From Nocardia niigatensis NBRC 100131 (GTDB lineage: Bacteria; Actinomycetota; Actinomycetes; Mycobacteriales; Mycobacteriaceae), in NCBI RefSeq assembly GCF_000308655.1, contig NZ_BAGC01000113.1:124001-188000 (forward strand): 64,000 nucleotides of DNA, written 5' to 3'. A program made the position numbers and the translations under genes. Shown in pieces: positions 8,371 to 17,347 of the stretch; the stretch's first letter is position 1; every line of letters begins with the position of its first letter. Below the pieces are notes generated by a model. That model did no database searches. It was not told the origin of the DNA and was given only the letters and a program-made list of their open reading frames with translations.

Positions 8371-10326
8371 CTACCTGCCGAGTCGACCGGCCAATCGGGT
8401 GGCGTTCATATGAGCGATGGCCTCGATGGACACCATCGGATTGACGCCCGACGCGGTCGGGAAACAGGAACCGTCCGCCACGACGACGTTCGGCACGTCC
8501 CAGGTCGCGCCGTCGGGGTCGGTGGCCGAGGAGTCCGGGGAACCGCCCATCCGGGCCGACCCCATGATGTGCAGCGCTCCCATCGCGCACCGACCCGGTG
8601 CGTAGCCCGTCCGATGAGTGTCTTCGAGGAAAGCGGCCCGGGTTTCGGGCCGCAGCGGGTCGTAGGTGGTCGAGTTCTGGTGCCCGGTGAAGATCTGCCG
8701 GGCGCCCGCCGCCTCGAGAATCCGGGTCGCGCCCTCGATGCCGGCCCTGACGTGGGCAGTGTCGTGCGCGGAAAGCCGGTATCGGACAACGGGATTACCC
8801 TTCCGGTCGACACCGACCGTGCCGTGATCGCGATCGCGGGTGATGATGCCGACCGGGACCGAATGCGCGAACCGCGACATGATCGCGCGATGCGCGGCGC
8901 TGCCGGTCCAGCGGGTGAAACCCACCGTCATGGCCGGTGTCATGGGCCCGGTTTCGTAGATCACCCCGTATCCGGCCCCGTCCAGGTCGCGGTGCTCGGC
9001 GGAATAGCGGGTCTGCATCCCGCCCTCCCACCCCCTGATCTCCTCGCCGAATACCCCGAAAACGGCGGTGGCGGGGTGCAATCGCAGGTACCTGCCGATG
9101 TTCTCGTTCCGCAGGCCCGACCGCCGCAGCAGCGCCGGGGTCTGCACGGCGCCGGCCGCGGCCACCACCGCGCGGGCGCGGATCCGAATTCGGTGTCCGC
9201 CGTTCGTGATCCCGGTGACGCCGGTCGCGTGGCCGTGTCGGAGCTCGATCTCGCGGACCTCGGTTCCGGTCAGCAATCGCGCGCCGGCCTGCGCGGCATC
9301 GTCGAGCCAGGTCTTGACCACCGACTGCTTGGCGCCGAGACGGCAGCCCAAACCGCATCTGCCGCACTCGATTCCGGCGTCGCAGTGCCGGACATTGCGA
9401 GGCAGCTCATCGACATGCCAGCCGAGGGCCCGGAGTCCGCGCTCGAGGACGGTGTCGCGGGCGGACGGCGGCGAATGGTCGACGTTCACCCCGATCCGGG
9501 CCGAGACGAGATCCAGCGCCCGCGAGTATTCCGCCGAGGCGAACTGGGTGGCGCCCAGCCCGGCCCATTCCGTGCGCACATCGTCGGGCGTGCGCAGCGA
9601 GGTCGACCAATTGACGACGGTCCCGCCGCCCACGCAGGTTCCGGCGACGAGCGCCAGTTGCCCTTCGGCCGTCCGCGCCGGGCCCGGGGCGTACAGGTTC
9701 AGCAGACCGTCGATCTCGGGCCGGCCGAAGTCCGCGTCGTCGTAGTACTCGCCGCGCTCGACGACCATCACATCCAGCCCGGCCTCCGCGAGGACGCCGG
9801 CGGCGACGCCGCCGCCCGCGCCGGAGCCGACGACCACCACGTCGCAGTCGAAATCCGTGTCGCGCGCGGGGCGCAGCGGAACCAGCCTCGGCGCGGGCGC
9901 GTCCGGCCGCGGGCCGGGAGCGGGCGGGAATCCGATCGACTCCCAATACGGGTGCTGCCCAGCGGGATTCGGTGCGGCGTAGTAGCCGGTCAGGGCAGCG
10001 GTCTTCAGCGCTTGGAAGACACCGCGGACCGGTTCGAACCGTGATTCGGCCAGCCTCAGCAGAAGCCGTTCCCGCTCCTGCTGTGTCGAGTCCGAGAAGC
10101 GCCGTGGGCCGTTGCCGGTCAGCATGGAGAAGGCGCGGGTGTCCCAGATGTCGAGCAGCCGAAGGAAGGTGCGCTGTTCGGCCGTGCTGGGATTGCGGGC
10201 GAGCAATCGCACGACCGTGTCGGGCGCATCCATGTCGGATGCGCTCGGTAGCTGCGCGCCGTCACCCGGCGTGAACGCATCGCAGATGAGTCCCAGCACA
10301 TATCGCTGATGGGAGGTCGGTTGCAT
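8371..10326 (-). CDS. GMC-family oxidoreductase, long-chain alcohol oxidase type
   Basis: A 651-residue flavoenzyme. Residues 1-170 form the helical N-terminal domain typical of fatty-alcohol-oxidase-type GMC proteins. An ADP-binding VVVVGSGAGGGVAAGVLAEAG motif follows, then a cysteine-rich segment CDAGIECGRCGLGC of the kind seen in this subgroup, and the C-terminal active-site block ending GSCFPTASGVNPM. Start ATG 10326 has AGAGGTG upstream. It probably oxidises an alcohol with a flavin. With the aldehyde dehydrogenase and PucR it makes an oxidation module. A paralogue with the same domain plan starts at 63385. Confidence 0.87.
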   Translation of the reverse strand: MQPTSHQRYVLGLICDAFTPGDGAQLPSASDMDAPDTVVRLLARNPSTAEQRTFLRLLDIWDTRAFSMLTGNGPRRFSDSTQQERERLLLRLAESRFEPVRGVFQALKTAALTGYYAAPNPAGQHPYWESIGFPPAPGPRPDAPAPRLVPLRPARDTDFDCDVVVVGSGAGGGVAAGVLAEAGLDVMVVERGEYYDDADFGRPEIDGLLNLYAPGPARTAEGQLALVAGTCVGGGTVVNWSTSLRTPDDVRTEWAGLGATQFASAEYSRALDLVSARIGVNVDHSPPSARDTVLERGLRALGWHVDELPRNVRHCDAGIECGRCGLGCRLGAKQSVVKTWLDDAAQAGARLLTGTEVREIELRHGHATGVTGITNGGHRIRIRARAVVAAAGAVQTPALLRRSGLRNENIGRYLRLHPATAVFGVFGEEIRGWEGGMQTRYSAEHRDLDGAGYGVIYETGPMTPAMTVGFTRWTGSAAHRAIMSRFAHSVPVGIITRDRDHGTVGVDRKGNPVVRYRLSAHDTAHVRAGIEGATRILEAAGARQIFTGHQNSTTYDPLRPETRAAFLEDTHRTGYAPGRCAMGALHIMGSARMGGSPDSSATDPDGATWDVPNVVVADGSCFPTASGVNPMVSIEAIAHMNATRLAGRLGR

Positions 10327-10592
10327 GGGCACCTCTTTGTGCGGGTGGAGGTCTGGATATCGCCGGCGGCATTCGCGGGCGAGCGATTCGAATCCAGGGG
10401 ATCGCCGGTGCTTCCGGCCGATGAAAGTTCTCACGGACACAAGTCGTTAGTCAACACACCGATCCCGTTCGGGGGCGGGCTTGTTCGGCTCGGCCTCGGT
10501 TTCTGGATATCTGGCACAAGGTGCGCCGCCACGGATTGGGCGAGACGGCCATGGGGCGGCGTCGGATTCTCGGATAGCTTCCACGGCGACCG

Positions 10593-11750
10593 ATGAATCA
10601 CCTGCGTCCAATAGGTTGTTTCGTGCGTGAATTGAATAGTTTGATCGACGATCTGATTACCCGGGTACCGCCGGAATCGACGCCGGGACAAGAATTCCTC
10701 GAGGCCCAGTTCGATGCCGGACTGGCCTGGGTGCACCACCCGCGCGGGCTCGGCGGTCTCGAACTTCCGGAGTCGCTGCAGCACGAGGTGGACGAGCGGT
10801 TGGCCGCGGCCGGCGTGCCGCCCCGATCGGGCCGGCAGCACATGATCGGGGTCGGGATGGTCTCGCCCACCCTCGTCCGATTCGCCGGAGCCGCGAACGC
10901 GCGAGCCTGGTTGCGGGCCATATGGTCCGGTGCCGAACTGTGGTGTGAACTCCTGAGCGAGCTCGGTGCCGGATCCGATCTCGCCGGAGTGCAGACGCGC
11001 GCCGAGCGGGTCGGCGATCACTGGGAGATCACCGGCGAGAAGGTGTGGACTTCGCTGGCACACACGGCCAGCTGGGGATTGCTGCTGGCCCGCACCGATG
11101 TCGAGGCGAGCGATCGGTCCGGGCTGACGTGCTTCGTGTGCGATGTGACCGCACCCGGCGTGCACATCGAGCCGATTCGCCAGGTTACCGGCCAGGCCGA
11201 ATTCAACCGTGTGACTTTCGATCGCGCCGTGATCCCGGACGGTCACCGTCTGGGCGAGGTGGGCGCGGGATGGCGGGTCGTGCAGCACACGCTCTCCAGT
11301 GACCGCGCGACCATCGGCGTCATCGCGGACAGTGATGGCGCGGGGACCGCGACCCATCTCGTCGAACTGTGGAAGTCGGATGCGGGATACCGGAGACGGG
11401 CGATCTTCGACGATGTGGTCGATCTGTGGATCGAGTCCCAGGCCGCGCGCTTGGCGGTGCGTTCCGCGCAGCGCGAGCTGGCCGCGGGTGGTATGGGATT
11501 GAGCGGCATCGCCGCGAAGATCGCCGTCTCCCGCTCCTGGCAGCGTATCGCCAGTATCGAAATGGAAATGCTCGGACCCCTCGGCTTGCGTTACGACGAT
11601 TGGAAATTCCGGCGGCCCGATCTCGATGCCGAGGATTCCCGACCGGCCGCCTACCGCTATCTCAGGTCACGCGGTTATTCGATCGAGGGCGGAACGTCGG
11701 AAGTCTTGTTGAACACCATCGCGCAGCGCGTGCTCGGCATGCCCAAGTAG
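10593..11750 (+). CDS. acyl-CoA dehydrogenase, large-subunit type
   Basis: A 385-residue acyl-CoA dehydrogenase: ELGAGSDLAGVQTRA (FAD/substrate region), EKVWTSLAHTASWGLLLART, and a C-terminal SIEGGTSEVLLNTIAQRVLG. The residue before GT is glycine rather than glutamate, as in many actinobacterial FadE subunits that work as mixed tetramers. Another dehydrogenase-like protein is encoded 35 bp downstream, so an alpha2beta2 complex like the mycobacterial ChsE enzymes is likely (inference). The start is uncertain: ATG 10593 or in-frame GTG 10623, neither with a good ribosome site. First gene of the rightward operon. Confidence 0.85.
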   Translation: MNHLRPIGCFVRELNSLIDDLITRVPPESTPGQEFLEAQFDAGLAWVHHPRGLGGLELPESLQHEVDERLAAAGVPPRSGRQHMIGVGMVSPTLVRFAGAANARAWLRAIWSGAELWCELLSELGAGSDLAGVQTRAERVGDHWEITGEKVWTSLAHTASWGLLLARTDVEASDRSGLTCFVCDVTAPGVHIEPIRQVTGQAEFNRVTFDRAVIPDGHRLGEVGAGWRVVQHTLSSDRATIGVIADSDGAGTATHLVELWKSDAGYRRRAIFDDVVDLWIESQAARLAVRSAQRELAAGGMGLSGIAAKIAVSRSWQRIASIEMEMLGPLGLRYDDWKFRRPDLDAEDSRPAAYRYLRSRGYSIEGGTSEVLLNTIAQRVLGMPK

Positions 11751-11785
11751 CTGACAGTGCTTTTCGATCCTGTTTGGAGTTGATC

Positions 11786-12874
11786 ATGACGAGTGGCGTG
11801 GCCGCCGCAATTGTCAGCCGACCGGTCGATACCGCGGATTCCCTCACCGAGGTTTTCGCGAAACTGGCTGTACCGGAATACCTCCCCCGACTTCTCGAAA
11901 CAATGGAATCGCCGTCGGGCGTGGATGAAGAGCTGTGGGGGCCGCTCGTCGCACGCGATCTGGAGCCTTACTTCGCGGATGCCGCTGCCGGGGAAGTAGC
12001 CGCGATGCTCGAAGCCTGCGGCGCTTCCCTGGCCCCGGTTCCCATACTGGGACACCATCTTCTCGGTCGGCGGCTGCTGGGCGAACTCGGCTGCCGGGTG
12101 ACCGCGGATCGGACGCTCGGCGACGGTCACACCGTGGCCTTGGCGGTACCCATCACCGAAGTTCTCTGGCGCACAGCTGATTCGGGCTTCACCGTGCGGT
12201 CAGGCAGGCTGCACGGGACGGTCGAGTACGTGGTGGACGCCCAGTCCGCCCAGTGCCTGCTGGTTCCGGCCGAAGGCTCCCTCTACCTGGTGGATGCCGG
12301 CGGACCGGGCGTCGACACCACCCAGCTGACCACGCTGGACATATCCCGGAGACTGTCCGCGATCACCATCGACGGGGTGCGGGGACGGCTGCTGTCGTAC
12401 GACGCCACGCCGGCCATCCGGGCGACCCTGACCATGGCGCTTGCCGCGCTCGCCGCCCAACAGGTCGGCACCGCGCAGCGCGCGCTGGCCACCACCGTCG
12501 AGCATCTGAACAACCGCCGGCAATTCGGGCAGGTCCTGGGCAGCCTGCCGAGTCTGCAACACCGGGTCGCGGAAATCTGGGTGCGGGCGACCCTCGCCCG
12601 CGCCGCCGCGCACCAAGCCGTCGACCGGGCGCTCGCCCGGGCCGACGACGCCGAACTCGCGGCCTGCACGGCCTTCGCCCTCTGCTCCCGCACCGCCGTC
12701 CTGGCCGCCGAGGAGAGCGTGCAGTTGCACGGCGCCCGCGGCCTGCGCTGGGACTACCTACCCGGGCTGCTGCTCAAGCGGGCCCGCACCACGGCCGCCT
12801 ACCTCGGCGGCGTCAGCGCCGTGCGCGAACGCGCGGCGCTGCTGGCCGGGATCACGCTCCCGGACCAGTCGTGA
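11786..12874 (+). CDS. acyl-CoA dehydrogenase-like protein, partner subunit
   Basis: A 362-residue protein with a divergent N-terminus but a clear acyl-CoA dehydrogenase C-terminal helical domain (TTVEHLNNRRQFGQVLGSLP, then QLHGARGLRWDYLPGLLLKRA). The end lacks a YEGT/GGTSE motif (AYLGGVSAVRER), so it is probably the non-standard partner of the upstream dehydrogenase. The ATG 11786 start has GGAG seven bases upstream; a longer open frame begins inside the previous gene and is rejected. Such pairs form heterotetramers acting on bulky or branched acyl-CoAs in mycobacteria (known for ChsE pairs; inferred here). Confidence 0.8.
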   Translation: MTSGVAAAIVSRPVDTADSLTEVFAKLAVPEYLPRLLETMESPSGVDEELWGPLVARDLEPYFADAAAGEVAAMLEACGASLAPVPILGHHLLGRRLLGELGCRVTADRTLGDGHTVALAVPITEVLWRTADSGFTVRSGRLHGTVEYVVDAQSAQCLLVPAEGSLYLVDAGGPGVDTTQLTTLDISRRLSAITIDGVRGRLLSYDATPAIRATLTMALAALAAQQVGTAQRALATTVEHLNNRRQFGQVLGSLPSLQHRVAEIWVRATLARAAAHQAVDRALARADDAELAACTAFALCSRTAVLAAEESVQLHGARGLRWDYLPGLLLKRARTTAAYLGGVSAVRERAALLAGITLPDQS

Positions 12875-12896
12875 CATCGAAAGCCGAAGAAAGAGA

Positions 12897-13973
12897 ATGC
12901 GAATGGGTCCCCTGACCGGATTGAAGGTCCTCGAGCTGGGTGGGCTCGGTCCGAGCCCGCACGCCGCCATGGTGCTGGGCGACCTCGGCGCCGAGGTCGT
13001 CCGGGTGCGCCGTCCGGGTGCGCTCGCGCTGCCCGCCGAGGAGGACGACCTGGTGCTGCGCGGCCGCACGGTCATCGACCTGGACATCAAGAACGACCCG
13101 GAATCGTTGCGGCGCCTCATCGGTGCGGCCGATGTCCTCATCGAGGGCTATCGGCCCGGGGTGTGCGAGAAGCTCGGGATCGGACCGGAGGTGTGCCTGG
13201 CCTCGAATCCCGGCCTGATCTACGCGCGCGTCACCGGCTGGGGGCAGGACGGCCCCCGAGCGCAGCAGGCCGGCCACGACATCAACTTCCTGGCGGCCAC
13301 CGGGCTGTTGCACGCGATCGGCGCGCCCGACCGTCCGCCGCTGCCGCCGCTGAACCTGCTGGCGGACTACGCGGGTGGGTCCCTCTATGCCGTAATCGGG
13401 ATTCTGGCAGCGCTTTTCGAGCGCGCCCGGTCCGGGATGGGACAGGTGGTGGACGCCGCCGTCGTTGACGGTCTGACATCGCTGTCGCAGTACGCCTGGT
13501 CGCTGCGCAACGCCGGAATGCTCGGCGACCGGCGCGGCTCGAATCTGCTCGACGGCGCCGCACCGTTCTATCGCAGCTATCGGACGGCCGACGGACAGTA
13601 CATGGCGGTCGGTGCGCTCGAGCCCCACTTCTTCGCCCTGCTGCTCGACCGACTCGGACTCGCGGACGCTGATCTGCCACCGCAATTGGACGCGGCGCGG
13701 TGGCCGGTGCTGCACGAGGCGTTGGAGCGGGCCTTCGCCGGGAAGACCCGGGCGGAATGGGTCGAGGTCTTCGACGGACTCGATGCCTGCGTGAGCCCGG
13801 TGCTGACCTGGACCGAGGCGCTCGAGGACGAGCATCTGGCCAAGCGGGCCTCGTTCGTGTCCGTCGACGGAGTGCCGCAGGCAGCGGTGGCGCCGCGATT
13901 CTCACGGACATCGACCGGTACGCCGACACCGCCACGGCGGCAGCCGACGCCGGTGTCGGAACTTTCCTGGTGA
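12897..13973 (+). CDS. CaiB/BaiF-family CoA enzyme, alpha-methylacyl-CoA-racemase-like
   Basis: A 358-residue class III CoA-transferase fold. It most resembles alpha-methylacyl-CoA racemases: ARVTGWGQDGPRAQQAGHDI contains the active-site histidine, and LADYAGGSLY the active-site aspartate. The position that is glutamate in the mycobacterial racemase (YDTYE then ADG) appears as arginine here (YRSYRTADG). The racemase inverts 2-methyl branched acyl-CoAs so that dehydrogenases can act, which fits the two dehydrogenase genes upstream. A start at ATG 12903 is also possible. Racemase activity is a guess because of the changed residue; CoA transfer is the alternative. Confidence 0.8.
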   Translation: MRMGPLTGLKVLELGGLGPSPHAAMVLGDLGAEVVRVRRPGALALPAEEDDLVLRGRTVIDLDIKNDPESLRRLIGAADVLIEGYRPGVCEKLGIGPEVCLASNPGLIYARVTGWGQDGPRAQQAGHDINFLAATGLLHAIGAPDRPPLPPLNLLADYAGGSLYAVIGILAALFERARSGMGQVVDAAVVDGLTSLSQYAWSLRNAGMLGDRRGSNLLDGAAPFYRSYRTADGQYMAVGALEPHFFALLLDRLGLADADLPPQLDAARWPVLHEALERAFAGKTRAEWVEVFDGLDACVSPVLTWTEALEDEHLAKRASFVSVDGVPQAAVAPRFSRTSTGTPTPPRRQPTPVSELSW

Positions 13974-14014
13974 CAACCGATTTCACAGCCTTCACGGAAC
14001 GAGGACGAACGAGC

Positions 14015-14992
14015 ATGCGGGCAATCGCACTGAACGCCTTCAACGGACCCGAATCTTTCGAGGTCATCGACGCACCGGAGCCCGACCCGGCGGGACGGGT
14101 CGTCATCGATGTCCACGGCGGCGGGATCGCCTACCCCGAGTTGCTGATCTCGCGGAACCTCTACCAGTACAAGCCACAGCTGCCGTTCATCGCCGGCAGC
14201 GAGCTGTCCGGCGTCGTCCGCCACGCGCCGCCCGAGAGCGGCCTGCGGCCCGGCCAGGCGGTCGCCGCGGTCTCCATTACCGGCGGAAGCTGGGCCGAGA
14301 CGGTCAGCCTGCCGGCCGAATTCGTGGTGCCGCTGCCGGATTCGATCCCGCTGACCGCGGGCGCGGGGCTGCTGTTCAACGATCTCACCGTGCATTTCGC
14401 GCTCGTCCTGCGCGGCCGGCTCGCCACCGGGGAGACCGTCCTGGTGCACGGCGCGGCCGGCGGCGTCGGCTCGTCCGCTGTCCGGATGGCCAAGGCGCTC
14501 GGCGCGGGGCGGGTCATCGGCGTGGTGAGCACCGAGGCGAAGCGGCAGTTCGCGCTCGAGGCGGGCGCGGATATCGTTGTCCTGGAGACGGAGTGGCCCG
14601 ACGCCGTCCGTGCCGCCGGCGGGCGCGTGGACGTCGTGCTGGATCCGGTGGGCGGCCGGCGGATGCTGGACAGCCTGCGGCTGCTGGCGTCGGGCGGACG
14701 GTACCTGGTCATCGGATTCACCGCCGGCGACATCCCCGAGGTGAAGGTGAATCGCCTGCTGCTCAACAACCTCGACGTCGTGGGCGTCACCTGGGGCGGC
14801 AGCTTGATGAGCTCGCAGGGGCTCGTCCAGGAGCAGTGGAAACAGCTGGAGCCGTTGTACGCGAGCGGCGCCATCGCGCCGCCGGCGGTCACCGTCTACG
14901 CCGCCCACGCGGTGGCGCGGGCGGCGTCGAGCATCGAAGGCCGCAATGTCACCGGCAAGGCCGTCGTGCTGCTCGCCGCGTCGGCCGCCTGA
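14015..14992 (+). CDS. zinc-binding-dehydrogenase/quinone-oxidoreductase family reductase
   Basis: A 325-residue medium-chain dehydrogenase/reductase without obvious structural-zinc cysteines. It has the NAD(P)-binding VLVHGAAGGVGSSAVRMAKA motif and a GGRYLVIGFTAGDIPEVKVN segment typical of NADPH:quinone oxidoreductases and stand-alone enoyl reductases. A longer open frame covers part of the previous gene; ATG 14015 gives the normal family start (MRAIALNAFNGPESFEV). It lies 41 bp after the racemase-like gene and 18 bp before the exporter. It likely reduces an unsaturated acyl or carbonyl group in the same pathway (inference). Confidence 0.85.
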   Translation: MRAIALNAFNGPESFEVIDAPEPDPAGRVVIDVHGGGIAYPELLISRNLYQYKPQLPFIAGSELSGVVRHAPPESGLRPGQAVAAVSITGGSWAETVSLPAEFVVPLPDSIPLTAGAGLLFNDLTVHFALVLRGRLATGETVLVHGAAGGVGSSAVRMAKALGAGRVIGVVSTEAKRQFALEAGADIVVLETEWPDAVRAAGGRVDVVLDPVGGRRMLDSLRLLASGGRYLVIGFTAGDIPEVKVNRLLLNNLDVVGVTWGGSLMSSQGLVQEQWKQLEPLYASGAIAPPAVTVYAAHAVARAASSIEGRNVTGKAVVLLAASAA

Positions 14993-15010
14993 GACCGGAA
15001 TCGGGGAAAT

Positions 15011-16486
15011 ATGAAGCTCGAACAGGATTCGGTCCGGACCACGACCGCTTCCGGCAGTGATCGCCGCTGGTGGGCCTTGCTGGTCATGGTTCTGGCAGAA
15101 CTCATCGTCAGCGTCGACTCCACCATCGTCACCATCTCGCTGCCGCTCGCGCAGAGTGATCTGCACATCCGGGATCACGACAAGCAGTGGGCGATCACCG
15201 CGTACACGCTGCTGCTGGGCGGCACGCTGCTGCTCGGCGGTCGCCTTGCCGACTATCTCGGCAGACGCCGAGTCTTCATCGCCGGGCTGCTGGGCTTCGC
15301 CGTGGCGTCCGCGCTGGCAGGCATGGCGCACACCGGTTTTCAACTGTTCCTCGCCCGCGGTCTGCAAGGGGCATGCGCCGCGTTGATGGCGCCGGCCGCG
15401 CTGTCACTGCTATCGGTCACCTTCACCGAGCCGAAGGAGAGGGCCAAAGCCTTCTCGGTGTTCGGCAGCGTGGCGGGCGCGGGCGCGGTCCTCGGTCTGC
15501 TCGTCGGCGGCATGCTCACCGAGCATGCGTCGTGGCGCTGGTGCATGCTCATCAACACCCCGGTCGCATTGATCGGAGTAGCCGGGGCCCTGGCATTCGT
15601 CCGGCCCGATCCCGCTCAACCGCGCCGGGACGGCTACGACGTGCTGGGCGCGGTCCTCGCCACGGTCGGATTGTCGATCCTGGTATACGGATTCAGTAGA
15701 GCCGCCGACTGGGGCTGGTCCGATCGCGGCACCGTGTCGCTGCTCGCCGCAGGCGCCTTCCTGCTGGTGATGTTCATCGTGGTCGAGCACCGGGTCGCCG
15801 CGCCGCTGCTGCCCCTGCGGATCCCCGCCGAAAGCACCAGGGGCGGTTCGTATCTGACCATGCTGACCTTGCCGATCGCGATGTACGCCATGTTCCTGTT
15901 CGTGAGCTACTTCTTCCAGCAGGCGCTGGGCTATTCGCCCATGCAGGCCGGTCTCGCGTTCCTGCCGTTCCCGATCGGGCTGGCCGTGTCCGCCGGGATT
16001 GCCGGACAGGCGATTCCGCGATTCGGGCCGCGACCGGTCATGGTCTGCGGCGGCGCCATCGGCTGTGCGGGCTACCTGCTGCTCGCACAGATCCATCCCG
16101 GAGCCGGCTACTGGACGGTCGGGCTGCCGCTGGCGGTGATCGCGCTCGGCATGGGGCCGATATACGTGGCGGTACAGGCCACCGCCCTGTATCGGGTCGC
16201 GCCCGAGGACACCGGCGTCGCCAGTGGCCTCATCAACGCGTCGCAGCAGGTCGGTGGCTCGATCGGCACCTCACTGCTGGCAACGGTCGCGGTGCAGGCC
16301 GCCCGGCGGTATGCCGGTGACCACCCGAACGCCGATCATCTCGCCGAGCAGGCGGCCATCCACAGCTACAGTGTCGTCTTCTATTGCGGCGCAGCGATAT
16401 TCGCGGTAACGACCATCGTCATGGCGGTGCTGATCCGTGCTCGCGCGAGCGAACTGGTATCCGGCACTCCCGGAGCCATCGCTTGA
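15011..16486 (+). CDS. MFS transporter, DHA2 (EmrB/QacA) family
   Basis: A 491-residue multi-pass membrane protein with the 14-helix drug:H+ antiporter plan. It has the motif-A loop GGRLADYLGRRRVF between helices 2 and 3 and a motif-C-like glycine-rich helix 5 (SVAGAGAVLGLLVGGML). The family exports small molecules using the proton gradient. In the same operon as the enzymes, it probably exports the pathway product or gives self-resistance (inference). Its stop codon overlaps the TTG start of the DapB-like gene. Confidence 0.9.
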   Translation: MKLEQDSVRTTTASGSDRRWWALLVMVLAELIVSVDSTIVTISLPLAQSDLHIRDHDKQWAITAYTLLLGGTLLLGGRLADYLGRRRVFIAGLLGFAVASALAGMAHTGFQLFLARGLQGACAALMAPAALSLLSVTFTEPKERAKAFSVFGSVAGAGAVLGLLVGGMLTEHASWRWCMLINTPVALIGVAGALAFVRPDPAQPRRDGYDVLGAVLATVGLSILVYGFSRAADWGWSDRGTVSLLAAGAFLLVMFIVVEHRVAAPLLPLRIPAESTRGGSYLTMLTLPIAMYAMFLFVSYFFQQALGYSPMQAGLAFLPFPIGLAVSAGIAGQAIPRFGPRPVMVCGGAIGCAGYLLLAQIHPGAGYWTVGLPLAVIALGMGPIYVAVQATALYRVAPEDTGVASGLINASQQVGGSIGTSLLATVAVQAARRYAGDHPNADHLAEQAAIHSYSVVFYCGAAIFAVTTIVMAVLIRARASELVSGTPGAIA

Positions 16487-17181
16487 TCAGCGGAGGCATC
16501 GGCATCGTCGGCGTCACCGGCCGCCTCGGCTCCGCGATAGCCGAGACGTGCCGGCGCACGTCGACACCGATCGTGACCACCGCGTCCACAGCGGGCTGGC
16601 GGATCGGTGATGGTCGTCCCGAGGTCGTCATCGACGCCAGCCGGGCCTCCGCACTGCCGGACACGCTCGACTATTGCGACGCCAACGGCAGCGCGTTGCT
16701 GTACTGCGTGTCGAACCCGCCCGAGCGAGAACTGCGCGAGCTGCGCCGGGCGAGCGAGCGGATCCCGGTGGCCATGGCGGCGAATCTCAGTCCGCTGCAC
16801 TGGATTCAAGCCCGCGCCGCGGCCACGGCCGCCCACCTCGCCGCCGCCATCGGCTACGACGTCGAGACCACCGTGATCGACCGACACCCCGCTACGAAAC
16901 AGGACGCCCCCTCCGCGACCGCCCGCCTCCTGCTCGAACAGGCCGGTGGCGCCGGGATGGTCATTTCCGAGCGATACGGCCTGCCGGTCAGCGATCACCG
17001 GCTGTTGTTCACCGGTCAGTCCGAAACACTCGAACTGACCCACTCCGTCCGCGACCTCCACCCCGCAGCGGAAGGCGCCCTCCGCCTGGCCGCCCGTCTG
17101 ACCACCCTCTCACCCGGCTGGTACACCGCCGACCAGCTCTACGCGCAACTGGCTGCCCACCTTCGCAGTTCGCACGTCTGA
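16483..17181 (+). CDS. DapB-like (dihydrodipicolinate-reductase-like) oxidoreductase
   Basis: A 232-residue protein. It has an N-terminal Rossmann GIVGVTGRLG (residues 7-16), then AANLSPLHW, and DRHPATKQDAPSATARLL. The last aligns with the DapB signature E-H-H-x-x-K-x-D-A-P-S-G-T-A, keeping the catalytic His135 and Lys139 while the second histidine is proline and the glycine is alanine. TTG 16483 overlaps the MFS stop (TTGA), so translation is coupled to the exporter; upstream frame codons lie inside that gene. Length is near that of true DapB (about 245). Location in a cluster rather than with lysine genes suggests reduction of a cyclic imine or dihydropyridine-like intermediate (inference). 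Confidence 0.78.
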   Translation: MISGGIGIVGVTGRLGSAIAETCRRTSTPIVTTASTAGWRIGDGRPEVVIDASRASALPDTLDYCDANGSALLYCVSNPPERELRELRRASERIPVAMAANLSPLHWIQARAAATAAHLAAAIGYDVETTVIDRHPATKQDAPSATARLLLEQAGGAGMVISERYGLPVSDHRLLFTGQSETLELTHSVRDLHPAAEGALRLAARLTTLSPGWYTADQLYAQLAAHLRSSHV

Positions 17182-17195
17182 GCACGCCACACGGC

Positions 17196-17234
17196 CGGCC
17201 GCCGGAACTCGATCCCATTCGAATCCGGCGGCCG
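17196..17234 (+). terminator. strong hairpin after the DapB-like gene
   Basis: Perfect 11-bp arms CGGCCGCCGGA and TCCGGCGGCCG around a 17-nt loop, beginning 15 bp after the stop codon. No T-run. It probably marks the end of the operon that begins at 10593. Confidence 0.6.
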
Positions 17235-17347
17235 CGTGAAGCGGCCACGACGCGCTGACCTTGACGTTCGGCTGGTTGGTGGCGTATCGAATGGGGTACA
17301 GCTACCGATGTAGTCCGTACGACGACGCGTGGAGAGAGGCGGTCCAG

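Noticed and set aside
8356..10044. A 562-codon plus-strand frame opposite the GMC oxidase.
   Set aside because: Mirror-frame artefact; the minus-strand GMC gene has all family motifs.
10352..10511. A direct repeat TCTGGATATC at 10352-10361 and 10502-10511 between the GMC and dehydrogenase genes.
   Set aside because: Only 10 bp, 150 bp apart, no dyad symmetry of the whole and no match to other promoters; likely chance.
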